Part shown: in pieces, positions 48,894 to 60,323 of the stretch
Position numbering within the stretch: the first letter of the stretch is position 1
Layout: every line of letters starts with the position of its first letter
Source of the DNA: Neoscytalidium dimidiatum
Taxonomy: Eukaryota; Ascomycota; Dothideomycetes; Botryosphaeriales; Botryosphaeriaceae
Assembly: GCA_037367355.1 (NCBI GenBank)
Contig: CM074695.1
Span: 1,550,001 to 1,614,000, forward strand
DNA: 64,000 nt
Reading direction: 5' to 3'
Translations under genes and position numbers: made by a program
Notes under the pieces: generated by a model
Told to the model about the DNA's origin: nothing
The model's input: only the letters and a program-made list of their open reading frames with translations
Database searches by the model: none

Positions 48894-49843
48894 GGTGGCA
48901 TGCGTCGCTCGGGCGCGTGGGTGGGAAGAGTCGTGAGAGCGGAGGGCGCTCGTCCGGGCTCATCGACGGGCGGCGCAGGGAGAGGGGCGGGCGCGTCAAT
49001 CCGATCGGGCGCTGAGGCGGGTGGGCGAGGCGTCGCATTCACGAAAGAAACGCCGTGGCGGCCGAGGGAGGAGGCAGATGGTGTGTGTTGGGGACGGAGG
49101 CGGGCGCAAGACCCTGAGAGCGGATGCAAATGACGTCCGCGTGCGCTTGGAGGGCTAGTGCGAAGCCTGAGCGCCGGGCAGCACCAGCGCGAGGTGAGCG
49201 AGATCTGATGGAGCAGCAGCAGCTATCGCGCGCGCAGCTGTGGAGACGGGCGCGCCGGTACCTCACTAGAACATCAGGGGCGTTCTAGAAATAGAGCAGC
49301 CGTCAAACGCGCTGGTAACCCCAGCATTCAAAGCCGCGTTCCCCTGTCAGACGCGCTCTCAGCCATGAGCCTCTATTACCTCAGTGCTGCGGTGCCTTGG
49401 GTTTCCGGCATCCGCGCGGCCGCAGATGGTTCGGGAATGCCACACGTGACGGGGCTCTTACTCGCGCGGCCGCGAGGTGGGCGCCACGGCGCGGTCGTGC
49501 GCTCGGGCGGTAGCGGCACCGTTCGGGTCTTGGTCTTGGGCTTGGACTTGGACTTGGGCTTGGGCCTTTAGCGCACGCTGACCCTATGGTTCGCCGTTGG
49601 CTGCTGGCTGTGGCTGCTGGCTGCTCTGGCTGCAACCTCGGCACGGCTGCGCATGCGAATCACCGCGGACCCAGCGCCCGGCCAGCAATCTTCCTCCCAG
49701 CTCAACAACCCTCGTACGTAGCTAGCTGGCACCATGTGAAAGTTCGGCCGAATCCGAATTGTTGTCTTATATCCCACCTGTTTCGCACCTTGTCCTCCGC
49801 TGGTCGCCCAGAGTCAACGCGCTGCCGTTGTGTTTCCGCCGCC
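48894..49843. promoter_or_regulatory. divergent promoter region of DIP2-like and thioesterase genes
   Basis: A 950-bp GC-rich head-to-head spacer. It contains CCGAGG at 49062-49067 and CCTCGG at 49636-49641, the two orientations of the core bound by FarA/FarB-type fatty-acid regulators in aspergilli. A GACTTGG-type short repeat lies near 49530-49565. About 0.5 such hexamers would be expected by chance at neutral composition, more at this GC content, so the motif evidence is weak. Confidence 0.4.
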
Positions 49844-51016
49844 ATGTCCACGCTCATCAAGCCGCCGCCTATCGACCCCTCGATATCTGCCATCGAGCAG
49901 CTGTTGGACCTGACCCAGCTCACTCCCATCGATCCCGACCTCTTCACCAACACCCAGCCCCTATGGCACCCTCCTGGCGCTCGGGGCATCTATGGCGGCG
50001 CCATCATCGCCCAGTGTCTTGCTGCCGCCCAGCGCACAATTCCCGCCGACTTTAACATCCACTCCATGCACTGCTACTTCGTCCTGGCCGGCGACTCGGA
50101 GATTCCCGTCATATACCATGTTGAGCACGTTAGGGAAGGGAGGTCCTTTGCGACGCGCACTGTGCAAGCCCGGCAGCGCGGGAAGGTCATATTCACGACC
50201 ACGCTGTCGTTCGTCAAGATGAACAGCGCAGGGGAGAAGAGAGTTGAGCATGCTTTCGCCATGCCCGAAGTGCCTGGTCCCAAGGAAGAGGATAGAATGC
50301 GATATCCACAAGGCGAAGATGGTCCATTCGAGAGCCAGCGTATCGATATTGAGAACAGTGCGCTACCCACGATGATTCCCGCGGCCTATAGCTCCATACT
50401 AATCGCAGATAGATGACTCGCCCTACCCGCACATGAAGAAGTGCAGGCAATGGATCAGAGCGCGCGGCACGATCTCGCCCGCCGGTGGTCACCACGCACA
50501 CCTCTCGGCTCTCGCATACATGTCCGATAGCTATTTCATCGGTACTGTGGCTCGGGTACATAAGTTGTGGACCTTCAGACCACGCCGGAGCGGCAAACCA
50601 ACCATTGACGAGGAAACATTGAAGAAGCTGCTGGATGAGGATGAAGAGAAATTGAAGCGCATTCCTGGCATGGACGACCACGTCATCAAAAGTCTGCGCC
50701 AAGGTAAGAGCCTGACGGAGGCCGAGGAAGAAAGACCTGAGATCGGCATGATGGTCAGCTTGGACCACTCAATCTACTTCCACAGCCCCCGAGACTTCAG
50801 AGCAGACGAATGGATGTTCACCGAAATGGAAAGCCCGTGGGCCGGTGATGGCAGAGGTCTGGTGTTTTCCAGGATATTCACCGGAGACGGCAGGCTTATT
50901 GCGACCTGCGTGCAAGAGGTGAGTCACTTTCGAATCCCGGAGCGCTTCCAACCCCTGGGGCTGACGCAATTTAGGGTGTTGTCCGCTTGAAGCAGCCAAC
51001 CCAGAGTAAACTATAA
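49844..51016 (+). CDS. peroxisomal acyl-CoA thioesterase (TesB/ACOT8 type)
   Basis: Three exons (49844-50357, 50413-50918, 50975-51016) give 353 aa. The start MSTLIKPPPIDPSISAIEQL has GCCGCC before its ATG; the frame stays open upstream but without family sequence. Two hot-dog domains are present: the first with RGIYGGAIIAQCLAAAQRTI and HSMHCYFVLAGDSEIPVIY, the second with RQWIRARGTISPAGGHHAHL, SALAYMSDSYFIGT and SLDHSIYFHSP. The Asp in SLDHSIYFH and the Gln in TCVQEG match the TesB catalytic Asp and Gln. The last exon is only 42 nt and ends in KQPTQSKL, whose SKL is a canonical peroxisomal targeting signal. The enzyme hydrolyses fatty acyl-CoA in the peroxisome, supporting beta-oxidation. 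An insertion of about 45 residues between the second-domain strands (RSGKPTIDEETLKKLLDEDE) is a fungal feature. Divergent from the DIP2-like gene. Confidence 0.95.
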
Positions 51017-51595
51017 TTTGGGCAGGCGAACGTGCGTTTCGGTGCTATTTGAAGAGCCGCGGCGGCTTCTTCTATCTGCGCGTTTGGACTGGTCCATTGC
51101 TTCGCCATGTCGTTCCTGGCCTTGAGCCGATGCATTGATTCCCCAGGCGCTTTGCCGCGGAAAGATGTGGAGGCAGACATGTCTGGAGTTACGCAGCGGT
51201 AGCCGTTGACTGTACTGTACTTTTGCTACAGAAGCATTTTATACCGATAGACTTTACTTCCAATGTAGATCCAATGTCAATGGCGAGTGTGAATGCCAGC
51301 TGTACAACAGAGGGCGCGTCGTCTGCAGGATATTTTGAGCACGCAAGGTTCCTTCTGCAATTGTCATTGGGCGGGACTGGAGAATAATAAGTCTGGCTCG
51401 CAAGGGCCCGGTACCGGCGCGGGGGAAATAGCGGGGCTGTAGGGCGTGCAATGCTGTGCGCGCGGCATGGGCGGGTTTGTGCCGCTGCGCCCCTCGTGAG
51501 TCAATCAATCCAACTTTTTGACGTCGCTATGCCCGCAGCAACTCTTTAACTCGCCCAGCCCCAGGCAAATTCTGTCCTCACCACCACCACCCACC
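51017..51595. promoter_or_regulatory. leu4 promoter region
   Basis: 580 bp between the thioesterase stop and the leu4 start. CT/CA-rich just before the start codon (CCTCACCACCACCACCCACC). I did not find a confident Leu3-type CCGGN4CCGG site; GGCCCGGTACCGGCG near 51407 is a partial look-alike. Confidence 0.45.
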
Positions 51596-53597
51596 ATGCC
51601 TATGCTCAAGGACCCCTCGACCAAATACAAGGCTTTCAAGCCTCTCAACCTCCCCGACCGTCAATGGCCGTCAAAGACCATTCAGAAGCCGCCGCGCTGG
51701 CTCTCTACCGACCTGCGCGATGGCAACCAGTCGCTCGTGGACCCTATGGTGAGCCCACTTGATTCGTGGGGGGTTCGCCGTTTCTAACAAACGATTCCAG
51801 GACGGTGACCAGAAGTGGGAGTACTTCAACATGCTGGTCAAGCTCGGCTACAAGGAAATCGAGGTTTCGTTCCCTTCGGCTTCGCAAACCGACTTCGACT
51901 TCACCCAGAAGCTCGTCAACACCCCCGGTGTCGTGCCCGACGATGTTTGGCTCCAGGTCCTCTCGCCCTGCCGCAAAGAGCTCATCCGCCGTACTGTTGA
52001 CTCCCTCAAAGGCGCGAAGAAGGCCATTCTTCACCTCTACCTTGCGACTAGCCCATGCTTCCAGCAGATCGTCTTCAACATGAACAACGAGCAGACCAAG
52101 GCTCTTGCGGTGGAATGCACCCGCTACGCAAGGTCGATCACAAAGGACGACCCGCAGCAGGCTGGCACTGAGTGGGCGTATGAGTTCTCCCCGGAGACCT
52201 TCTCCGACAGTGACCCCGACTTTGCTCTTGAGGTCTGTGAGGCTGTGAAGGCTGCGTGGGAGCCTTCAGTCGAAAACCCGATCATTTTCAACCTTCCTGC
52301 GACTGTTGAGATGGCTACTCCCAACGTCTACGCCGACCAGATTGAATACTTCTCTCGCAACATTTCCGAGAGGGAGAAAGTGTGCATTTCTCTCCACCCC
52401 CACAACGATCGTGGTTGCGCAGTCGCCGCCGCCGAGTTGGCTCAGATGGCGGGCGCGGACAGGGTTGAGGGCACTCTCTTTGGCAACGGCGAGCGCACCG
52501 GCAATGTCGACCTCGTCACTCTTGCGCTCAATCTCTACACCCAGGGCATCCACCCTAACATTGATTTTTCTGACCTCCCGGCGGTCATCGATGTTGTCGA
52601 GAAGGCAAACAAGATCCCAGTCCATGCTAGGGCGCCGTATGGCGGCCAGTTGGTTGTCTGCGCATTCAGCGGTTCTCACCAGGATGCTATCAAGAAGGGT
52701 TTCCAGAAGCGCAAGGCCGAGGGCGCAACCGACTTGAGCCACTGGCAAGTCCCTTACCTGCCTCTGGACCCCCAGGATATTGGTCGTACCTACGAGGCCA
52801 TCATCCGTGTCAACTCTCAGTCTGGCAAGGGCGGCGTGGCCTGGATTATCCAGCGCGAGCTTGAACTCGACTTGCCCCGTGGTCTTCAGATCGCCTTCTC
52901 CAAGATTATCCAGAAGCAAACGGATGCCCTTGGTCGCGAGCTTCTGCCTTCCGAAATCACCAGGCTCTTCAAGGAGTCGTACCACCTGGAGAAGAACCCC
53001 AGGTTCCACCTCGTCGATTACGATATCCTTACCGACCGTTCGACGTCGCCTGCACCTGGCGAGGACGGCAAGACGCCGAGCAGCAAGAACCTGAGAAGGT
53101 TGTTCTCTGGTATCATCGAGATTGATGGTCAGCAGCACAAGATCAAGGGTGTCGGTAACGGTGCCATTTCTTCTCTTGCGAACGCTTTGAAGGCTCTCGG
53201 CATCGAGCTTGACGTTACCGAGTACAAGGAGCACGCCATCGGTGAGGGCCGTGAGGGTCAGCAGCAGGCTGCTACGTACATCGAGTGCTCGACTCCCTCC
53301 TCGAACCAGAAGGTGTGGGGTGTTGGCATTCACACCGACGTCGTCCAGGCCTCTCTCATCGCTTTGTTGTCCGCCGCATCGTCTGTAAGTCCAGAGAGAG
53401 TGCCCATATCAAGGAAAAGCTAACGGTGGCGCCAGTTCCTCTCATCCCGACCAAGCACACCTATTCCATTCCGACCCAAGCAGCACGGAGAGACGCTTGC
53501 CCCTTCGGACATCTCGCCTCTGAGGAGTTCGACCAGTGCGAACGGCCCGAGCTCGATCGTTGCAAATCTTGAAAAGCAAGTGAACGGTGACCATTAG
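51596..53597 (+). CDS. leu4: 2-isopropylmalate synthase
   Basis: Three exons (51596-51748, 51801-53384, 53436-53597) give 632 aa. The start [20 protein letters not shown] is followed by the catalytic signature [15 protein letters not shown], which is cut by intron 1 immediately after its Met. Further motifs: [59 protein letters not shown] and [20 protein letters not shown]. The C-terminal leucine-binding regulatory domain includes [20 protein letters not shown]. It condenses acetyl-CoA with 2-ketoisovalerate in the first committed step of leucine synthesis and is normally feedback-inhibited by leucine. No mitochondrial presequence is visible from this ATG and the frame closes upstream. The last exon adds a 53-residue Ser/Pro-rich tail; reading through intron 2 would instead end after 13 other residues. 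Confidence 0.97.
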
Positions 53598-54040
53598 ACG
53601 GCTAAGGTTGGAAAAAGTGTTTTTTTTTTCTTGCATCGTTTCTCTATTTGGGGTTTGGGTGCGCAGCATTTGACGCCTGCCGGATAAAAACTTTCATGAC
53701 TTTGCACAGCTTCACGAGCATTGGGGCGTTGATTTTATAATTCGATGTATGAGTCTCCTAAATGGACAGTCTCTTTTGGACCGTGGTCACTTTTTTTGAT
53801 TAGTGAAGTTTCTCCTGCAAGCTAATGCTCCTCGCCGTGAAATTACCTGAATAGGCGCGCTAGCAGGGGGTCTCAGAGCCGAGGTATGTTCTTGTTTAGC
53901 AGGACTGAATCGTGGGGTAAGCAAACCGCCTCGGGACCTTTTTGATTTCAACTCCGTGCACATCACCACAACTTGGTTACACTCCGTTCTACCTTCTTTC
54001 CTTCCGTTAAGCTCTACATTGCAGCCAACAGCATTACACA
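53598..54040. other. intergenic
   Basis: 443 bp: leu4 3' flank and promoter of the dehydrogenase gene. A T-tract lies at 53620-53630. No gene seen. Confidence 0.55.
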
Positions 54041-55121
54041 ATGGGTTCCGCACAGGCAGACGTCCAATTGAAGGATTTCAGCAACATATTCCGCCTCGAC
54101 GGGAAGGTCGCCGTTGTGACGGGCGGCTCGCGAGGCCTAGGCTTACACGCCGCGTCCGGGTGAGCATTCATTCTCCCTAAGCTTCACCCTTCGAGCGTCC
54201 TCTGAAGCTCAATATGGGGCTATCTGAAAAGAAAGAAAGAGAGAGAGAGAAAAAAAAAAAAGAAACCCATACGCTGACCAAACACGCTCGCACAGCCTCC
54301 TCCAAGCCGGCTGCTCCAAAGTCTTCATCACCTCGCGCAAGGCCAAAGCGTGCGAGGAGGCCTGCGCGGCGCTCAACGCGCTCCCGAACAAGGCGCCCGG
54401 GGCGCAGGCCATCCCCGTGCCCGCGGACAGCAGCAAGATCGGCGAGATCGAGCGACTGGCGGCCGAGGTCGCGAAGCACACGGATAAGGTCGACATCCTG
54501 TTCGCGAACGCGGGCGCGACGTGGGGCGAGAAGTTCGACACGCACCCGGAGGGCGCGTTCAGCAAGGTCATGGACCTGAATGTCAAGAGCGTGTTTTACA
54601 CGATCCAGAAGTACGTGGTGGCGAGAATTTCTCTCTCTCTCTCTCCTCGGTGTTGGGTTTGAAAAGTCCGTGGTGTGATGTGTGCTGATTTCGATGCCGT
54701 CAGGTTCGCCCCGCTCCTCGAGAAGGCGGCGACGAAGGAGTCGCCGGCGCGCGTGCTCGTGACGGGCTCGGTCGCGGGCATCGGCATCGGCACGACGGGT
54801 CCCAACAGCACGCCCGCCTACTCGGCCTCCAAGGCGGCCGTCCTGCACCTCGCGCGCAACCTCGCCGTCGAGCTCGGCCCGCGGAACATCCTGGTCAACG
54901 GCATCGCGCCGGGCTTCTTCCCGTCGAAGATGGCGAACGGGCTGATGGAGCTGAGCGGCGGGCAGGCGAAGCTGGCGGCGGAGAGCCCGAACGGGAGGCT
55001 AGGCCAGCCGGAGGATATCGCGGCGGCGGTGGTGTACTTGAGCAGTCGGGCGGCGGGGCATGTTAATGGCGAGACGCTTAGGTTGGATGGCGGAGTGGTG
55101 CTGAGCAGGGCGCGTCTGTAG
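54041..55121 (+). CDS. short-chain dehydrogenase/reductase (RhlG-like 3-oxoacyl reductase type)
   Basis: Three exons (54041-54159, 54296-54610, 54704-55121) give 283 aa. The NAD(P)-binding motif is TGGSRGLG in VAVVTGGSRGLGLHAASG, the NAG motif is FANAGATWGE, and the catalytic set is Ser in TGSVAG with YSASK (Tyr and Lys). The end LRLDGGVVLSRARL is the usual SDR C-terminus. The overall pattern (FITSRKAKACEEAC, PGFFPSKM) is like bacterial RhlG and fungal reductases of that branch; the substrate is not predictable. An Arg in FITSRKAK just after strand 2 suggests NADPH preference. Intron 1 (136 nt) contains GA and A runs. No targeting signal seen. Confidence 0.93.
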
Positions 55122-55709
55122 GGGGCTGAAAAGGGAAGAATGAATTGTTAGGGACATCGATTCAGGCGTTAGATAGGAAGAAAGGATGATCGACCACATG
55201 GTGCCGCTGAAGGTAGTCAACAGATATCTGGAAAGCCTTTCCCCGGAAACCGTATAGAGCCTTAAGCTCTTCGAGCTTAGCCATGACATGCTTGAGATTC
55301 GGCCCGTAGCGCAGAGGGCGGCCGCCTTACCCCGCAGAGCATCGCGGAAGCTCCGGCAACTAATTGATGGCTAGTTTTGATCGCTTCGAGAAGCCGATCT
55401 CCCGGTTAGCCAACCCGCGTGTCTTGACACCACCACGAACATCACCTCTCGCGCCATCGACTCCACAAAGAGCGCGCGCAGACTCCACGCCGCCCAGACG
55501 CGCCTAGCTGCGGCATCGGCGAGCCCATTGCAGCCCCGGGAACCGCCATCGGCATCGCAATCGCATTCCCGAAGCTAGCAGTTGGAGCACATAAAAAAGT
55601 TATCTTATCACCCCGCCGCACGTCCGCGCTGTACATCAATTGCTTTCTCAAAATCAGTGAAACTCAGTCCCTTCCCCCTCTCGTACAGTCCGGATTTCCA
55701 CAATTCACG
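55122..55709. other. intergenic
   Basis: 588 bp between the dehydrogenase stop and the DUF1989 gene. Holds the promoter of the latter; nothing else recognised. Confidence 0.5.
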
Positions 55710-57035
55710 ATGGCCACTCCCTCGCCATACAAGTCCTCCACCAACCCTCCCGTCCCCGCCTACCTCCCGGACTCGCCCTCCTCCATCCTCCACCCGCCCA
55801 CCGAGCTCTACGCCCGCCTCGCCGCCACCGCATCCGACCCCAATGCCCGCGTGCTCCTCACCGACATCACCATCCCGCCCCGAAGCGGCGCCGCGTAAGT
55901 CCCCCAAGAGAAATCAAGAAGGAACCATCCCTCCCCTCCCCTCCCCTCCCCTCCCTTTTCAAAGCCAAAAAAAAAAAAGAAAAAGAAAGGAAAGAAAGAG
56001 AAATCTTCCAAGTTAACCCTCAACCAATCCGCAGATGGCACGTCCCCCGCGGCTCGCTCTTCCGGCTCTCGACGCCGCAGGGGCCGCAGGTCGGCGACCT
56101 GAACGTGTGGCGCGCGGACAACCCGCGCGAGCGCTTCTGGGCCAGCCGCACCCGCCAGCTGCACGCCAGCCACGTGAGCACCGGCGACCGCCTGTGGAGC
56201 TGCCTGCCGTACATGCGCCCGCTGTGCGGCATCGTCGCCGACACGCTGGGCCGGGAGGGGCGGGGCGCGTGGGGCACGGCGGTGGGGGACGGCGACGGGA
56301 GGGAGAAGGGCGTGGCGGTCGGGGAGAGGGGCAGGAGCCGCTGGGGTGGCAGGTGTCATGATTTGCTGGGGACGAGGTGCGATCCGTATGGTGAGTCGAG
56401 CTCTTTTTAGGAAGGGAGAGGAGGTTGTTGTGCCATTCATTGAAAAGAGAAGAATTCTTTGGATGAGGGAAAGAGAAGGCAAAAAGGGGAGAGGGGAAAA
56501 AACAAGAAGAGAAAGGAAAGATCCAGAGGTCCATTCGACGCGGAGACTGACCACACCTCTCGCGAAAACAGTCAACCGCATGCTCACCGGCCGCACCTAC
56601 AACTACCACTGCCACTCCAACCTCGTGCGCGCCGTCCTGCCCCACGGCCTATCCGAAGCCGACGTCCACGACGTCCTCAACGTCTTCCAGGTCACCGGCC
56701 TCGACGAGAAGGGCCGCTACTTCATGGAGGCCAGCCCCTCGCAGCCGGACGACTACATCGAGTTCTTCGCCGAGCAGGACCTGCTGTGCGCGCTGAGCAC
56801 CTGTCCCGGTGGCGATCTGAGCGAGTGGGGGTGGGTCGGCGTCAGGGATGGGGAGACGGAGGAGGGAGAGGGCGCCAGGAAGATGCGCGAGACGTGTAGG
56901 CCGATCAGGGTGGAAGTGTTCGAGATTGCGCAAGGTGTCAGGGAGAAGGCCTTGGAGGGGTGGGTCCCGCCTAAGGCTAGCGACTACGGGGGTTGCCACG
57001 GGCTGGGCGTGCCGCTGGGGGAGAAGAGGGAGTAA
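55710..57035 (+). CDS. DUF1989 (urea carboxylase-associated family) protein
   Basis: Three exons (55710-55894, 56035-56390, 56572-57035) give 334 aa. The domain begins with ITIPPRSGAAWHVPRGSLFR and GPQVGDLNVWRADNPRERFW, then HVSTGDRLWSCLPYMRPLCG, WGGRCHDLLGTRCDPY, LTGRTYNYHCHSNLVRAV, the EFFAEQDLLCALSTCPGGDL strand and C-terminal RPIRVEVFEIAQGVREKALE. This order matches DUF1989, named from bacterial proteins encoded beside urea carboxylase and amino-acid transporters. Conserved Cys/His (CHDLL, NYHCHSN) could bind metal; that is inference. Both introns are purine/pyrimidine-biased (140 and 181 nt, longer than most here). No urea-cycle genes are adjacent in this window. Role in this fungus unknown. 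Confidence 0.9.
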
Positions 57036-57522
57036 GGGAGATAGCGCCGCATGAAGGGCTATAGGAGGGCAGCGTAACAACATCATGGACCAAGGGGTGT
57101 TCTCAGCGATTCCTAGGATTTTATATGGAACGAAAAAGAGCAAGAAAGATAGAGACAGCAAGAGATGAGTAAGAGCATGCAAGAAAGAAGTGTTCAAATT
57201 GGAGATCATAGTGTAATCTGCTCAGGCACGGCAAAACTATAGAGAGAGAGCCAGAGTATATTCACACTAGTTGGAGAGACTCAAACTGTGACGGCAAAGA
57301 GAAAAGGGGTATATAGCGCAAACTGACCTGAAAGAACCTTGAACGCCAAAAGCCCGAGAACGAAAAGGTAGAGAAAGGAACGTGTCTCGCTATGCGACAT
57401 AAACAAATGGAGAGAAGAGCTACTTTTATCGAACCGGACACACAGAAGCCACAAAAAAAAAGCAGGCCCGAACCAAACAGGAGGTTCTGCAGCAAGGACG
57501 TCCGCCTTCAGGAATCCTACTC
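57036..57522. other. intergenic, convergent 3' flanks
   Basis: 487 bp between the stops of the DUF1989 gene (+) and the 894-aa gene (-). A GAGAGAGA run is at 57241-57250. No gene seen. Confidence 0.6.
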
Positions 57523-57880
57523 CTACTCCGAACCCACCACCATCTCCTCCTCGTCATCATCGCCATCGTCGCCATCGTCATCGACGTCCTCGTCGTCATC
57601 CTGCTGCTGCGTCGTCTCCCTCACCACCTCCTCCACCGCATCCCACACACGTGCCGCCTCCTCCCCGCCCTCCTCCTGCGCCAACGCCCCTCCCACCGCC
57701 CCACCCGTACACACCGCCAACCCACCGATCAACACCCGCTTCTGCGCCTCCAAGATCTTGATCCGCTCCGCCTGCAGCCGCGCGATTTCCCCCAACCTCG
57801 CGCGGTCCCGCCGCTCCAGCGCGTACAGCTGCGCCAGGCGGCGCGCCAGCGGGTCGTGGCTGGGGGACTGGGCAGGAGCA

Positions 57881-57912
<32 letters not shown>

Positions 57913-60323
57913 GGATGGAGGCGCGGAAACAGCAGGAGAAGGAGCGCTGCGGACGGGGCTGGGTGACCGGTGGTCGTGGCGGCGTGGCGGCGCGGGACTG
58001 CTGGCGCCCGGCTGGTTCGTGACGTCCTGGTCGGTCTCGCTGGATGACCAGGAGGACGCCGATGTCTGGTCGCTGTCGACCAGCGCGATGGGGTTGGCTG
58101 TCGAGCTGCCGGCGGGGCGGGGTGGTGGTGGGCGCTGCCGGGGGGCTGCTGCTGCGGTGCCAGCGGCCGCGCCCGGCTCCTGCTGTCGGTTCGCCAGCTG
58201 CCGGTTGTTCTGCGCGAGGGCCTGGCGGGCGTCGACCGTGGTTGTGTAGTCGACCATCGCTTGCGTCCAGGTGTCCTGCTGGACATCGGCTGGTGGAGGA
58301 GAGGGCGGAGAAGAAACAGGCTCTCCGCTCGGAGAGTGGCGGGCGCGCTTGCCGGGGATTGGGGAGGGTGGCCGCAGCTCTCCCTCGTCGTTCTCGCAGA
58401 TGTCGCGAGACCGTTTTTTCCCGGGTGTCGGGGGGTGCTGGTTGTGGTAGGGATTGTTTTCCAGGGCTTGAGGCGACGGAGCTGGAGAGGAGGGCCTCTC
58501 CTTGTGCGCACTCGCGATCTTCTGTAGTACCGCATCTCGCTGCTCGAGAGTGGCTACGTTGATGACAGGGTAAACGACCGGATTGACTTCAGGATGAAGA
58601 GGTACCGGGAGTATAGGCCCAAGGATCCGGAGAAAGGCGTCATCCTCCTGTTGGTTTTGATCGGCGTTGGTCAGAGCCGGGGGTCCGCGGCCAAGAATTT
58701 TCAGGACACCGCTAGCCTCCTGGGCGTCAAGAGCAGTATCGCTCGGCGCAGAGGACAGGTCAAACAACTGGCTTTCCATATCCATGGTGTCTGACTGATC
58801 CTGGGCTTCCGGCACGGCGTCCTCCATATCGTGGTCAGAAATCTCCTGTGAGTCCCTTTCTGCCTGACCGTCTAGGAAATCTTCTTCCACGTCGTATTGT
58901 TCTGTAATAGCTTGCTGCTTCCAGACTGGCTGGTCATGATACCGAGTGTCGAAAATGCGACGCCAGTATCCTTCGTGGTTGGATATGACATCATCGTAGA
59001 CAGAGCTCAGTATCTCGACACAGACTTGGAAGACGGCGTTGATCTCTGGCCCCTTCTGCTCTGCGAAAGACCCACCTAGGACCATATACTGCTCACTCGC
59101 GTTTGCGAGCGCAAGCGCCTGCCTAACGAATGTCGCAGCCCAATCACTGACGCCGTCGGACACGATCTTATTAGGGTACCATGTCAACGAACCGTCATTC
59201 ATGGCTTCTATGCCATCGAACAGGATCCCAGAAAGGTTTTCACGTCGTTCATCCCTGCGGTGCACAATTACAGTTAGCAGATGCAGACGATGGACGGGGG
59301 CAAGCTGCAAATTACCATTCCTCGGGGCTCCGCTCTCGATGCTCTTCGAAGCCATCCTTGTCGAAAGTGCGGATGAACTCGAGGATGTGCATTATGACAG
59401 CGGGGTCCTCAAGCATCTCGATGATTTGGCCCCGGTGAGTTGGTAAACGCTTCTTCCAGAAGGCCATCAAATGGTCTACATCAAAAGGAGCCAAGGCAAT
59501 AACTCGGCTTCCACCCTGACGAACTTGCTTTCCTTTCGGATCAACGAGGATAGTGACCGGGTACAAATCTAGCAGGTGCTTGAAGTAGTGTCGAGGAGGG
59601 GGGCGGCGAGGATCGCGCCCAGCGCCCTTCAGGTGCTCGAAGGTTGTATGGAGGAGCTCCACAGCAAATTCGGCAGAGGACGTGCGGTCGCTGCTCATAC
59701 TCCACAGGGGTGTGAGGTCACCTTCGCCCTTGGCGCCGGCAACTATCAGCTGCATGGCGGCGAGCTCCCAGCACTGCTGCCAGGTACTATTCTTGTTCTC
59801 AAGCAGAGAGTCGAAGTTCCCCTTGCTCATGTCCTCAATTTTCATGGCACTATCGCGGATAATGCGCTTGACGAGCTGGTTCCGCATATGGAGCCTAAGG
59901 CGCAGGGTAAGACACAGATGCCGAGAAAGATTGCTCTTGCGAAGCTTACCATATGACTTCCCTCTCCACATATTCATCTTCAATCGTATTCCTGATGTTG
60001 TCTACTGAGATGCGATATGCCAGCTGTAACTTGTGGCGGTTTCCTGCGAAGAAGGTGTGTGCCCATGACCTTAGAATGTGCTTGACGTCCTCCCGCTCTG
60101 CGAATTTGATGAGGTCCTCAGGAACGTGAATGAGGTCCTTTTCCCACAGTCGAAGTAGTTCAGGCGCGTTAATATGACCTCTGGAAGGGGCTCGGCTATT
60201 CTCACGCGAGCTGCGCAGTGCAGATGTGCCATCTGTAGTATTGGCGTAAACGGCGTGAGCGTCAAGGGCGTCAGAGGCTGTGGGAGCATGACCGCCCGCA
60301 GATGTAGTTGTGTTCTCTGTCAT
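57523..60323 (-). CDS. large uncharacterised protein with acidic C-terminus
   Basis: Three exons (60323-59950, 59894-59316, 59254-57523) give 894 aa; both introns begin GTAAGC or GTAATT and are in phase, each splitting a Trp codon. I do not recognise a domain. The first 480 residues look folded: NAPELLRLWEKDLIHVPEDL, HTFFAGNRHKLQLAYRISVD, HLLDLYPVTILVDPKGKQVR, RVIALAPFDVDHLMAFWKKR and ILEFIRTFDKDGFEEHRERS. The second half is Pro/Ser/Gln-rich and disordered, with (AP)n dipeptides from GCC GGA GCC-type repeats near 57875-57912. A predicted coiled segment (ARLGEIARLQAERIKILEAQ) and a short hydrophobic patch (VLIGGLAVCTGGAVGGALA) precede a poly-Asp/Glu end. The gene itself is well supported by phase; function unknown. 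Confidence 0.8.

Noticed and set aside
52266..53333. 355-codon minus-strand frame inside leu4
   Set aside because: It is antisense to highly conserved Leu4 coding sequence and its translation has no family features; it is a codon-bias shadow.
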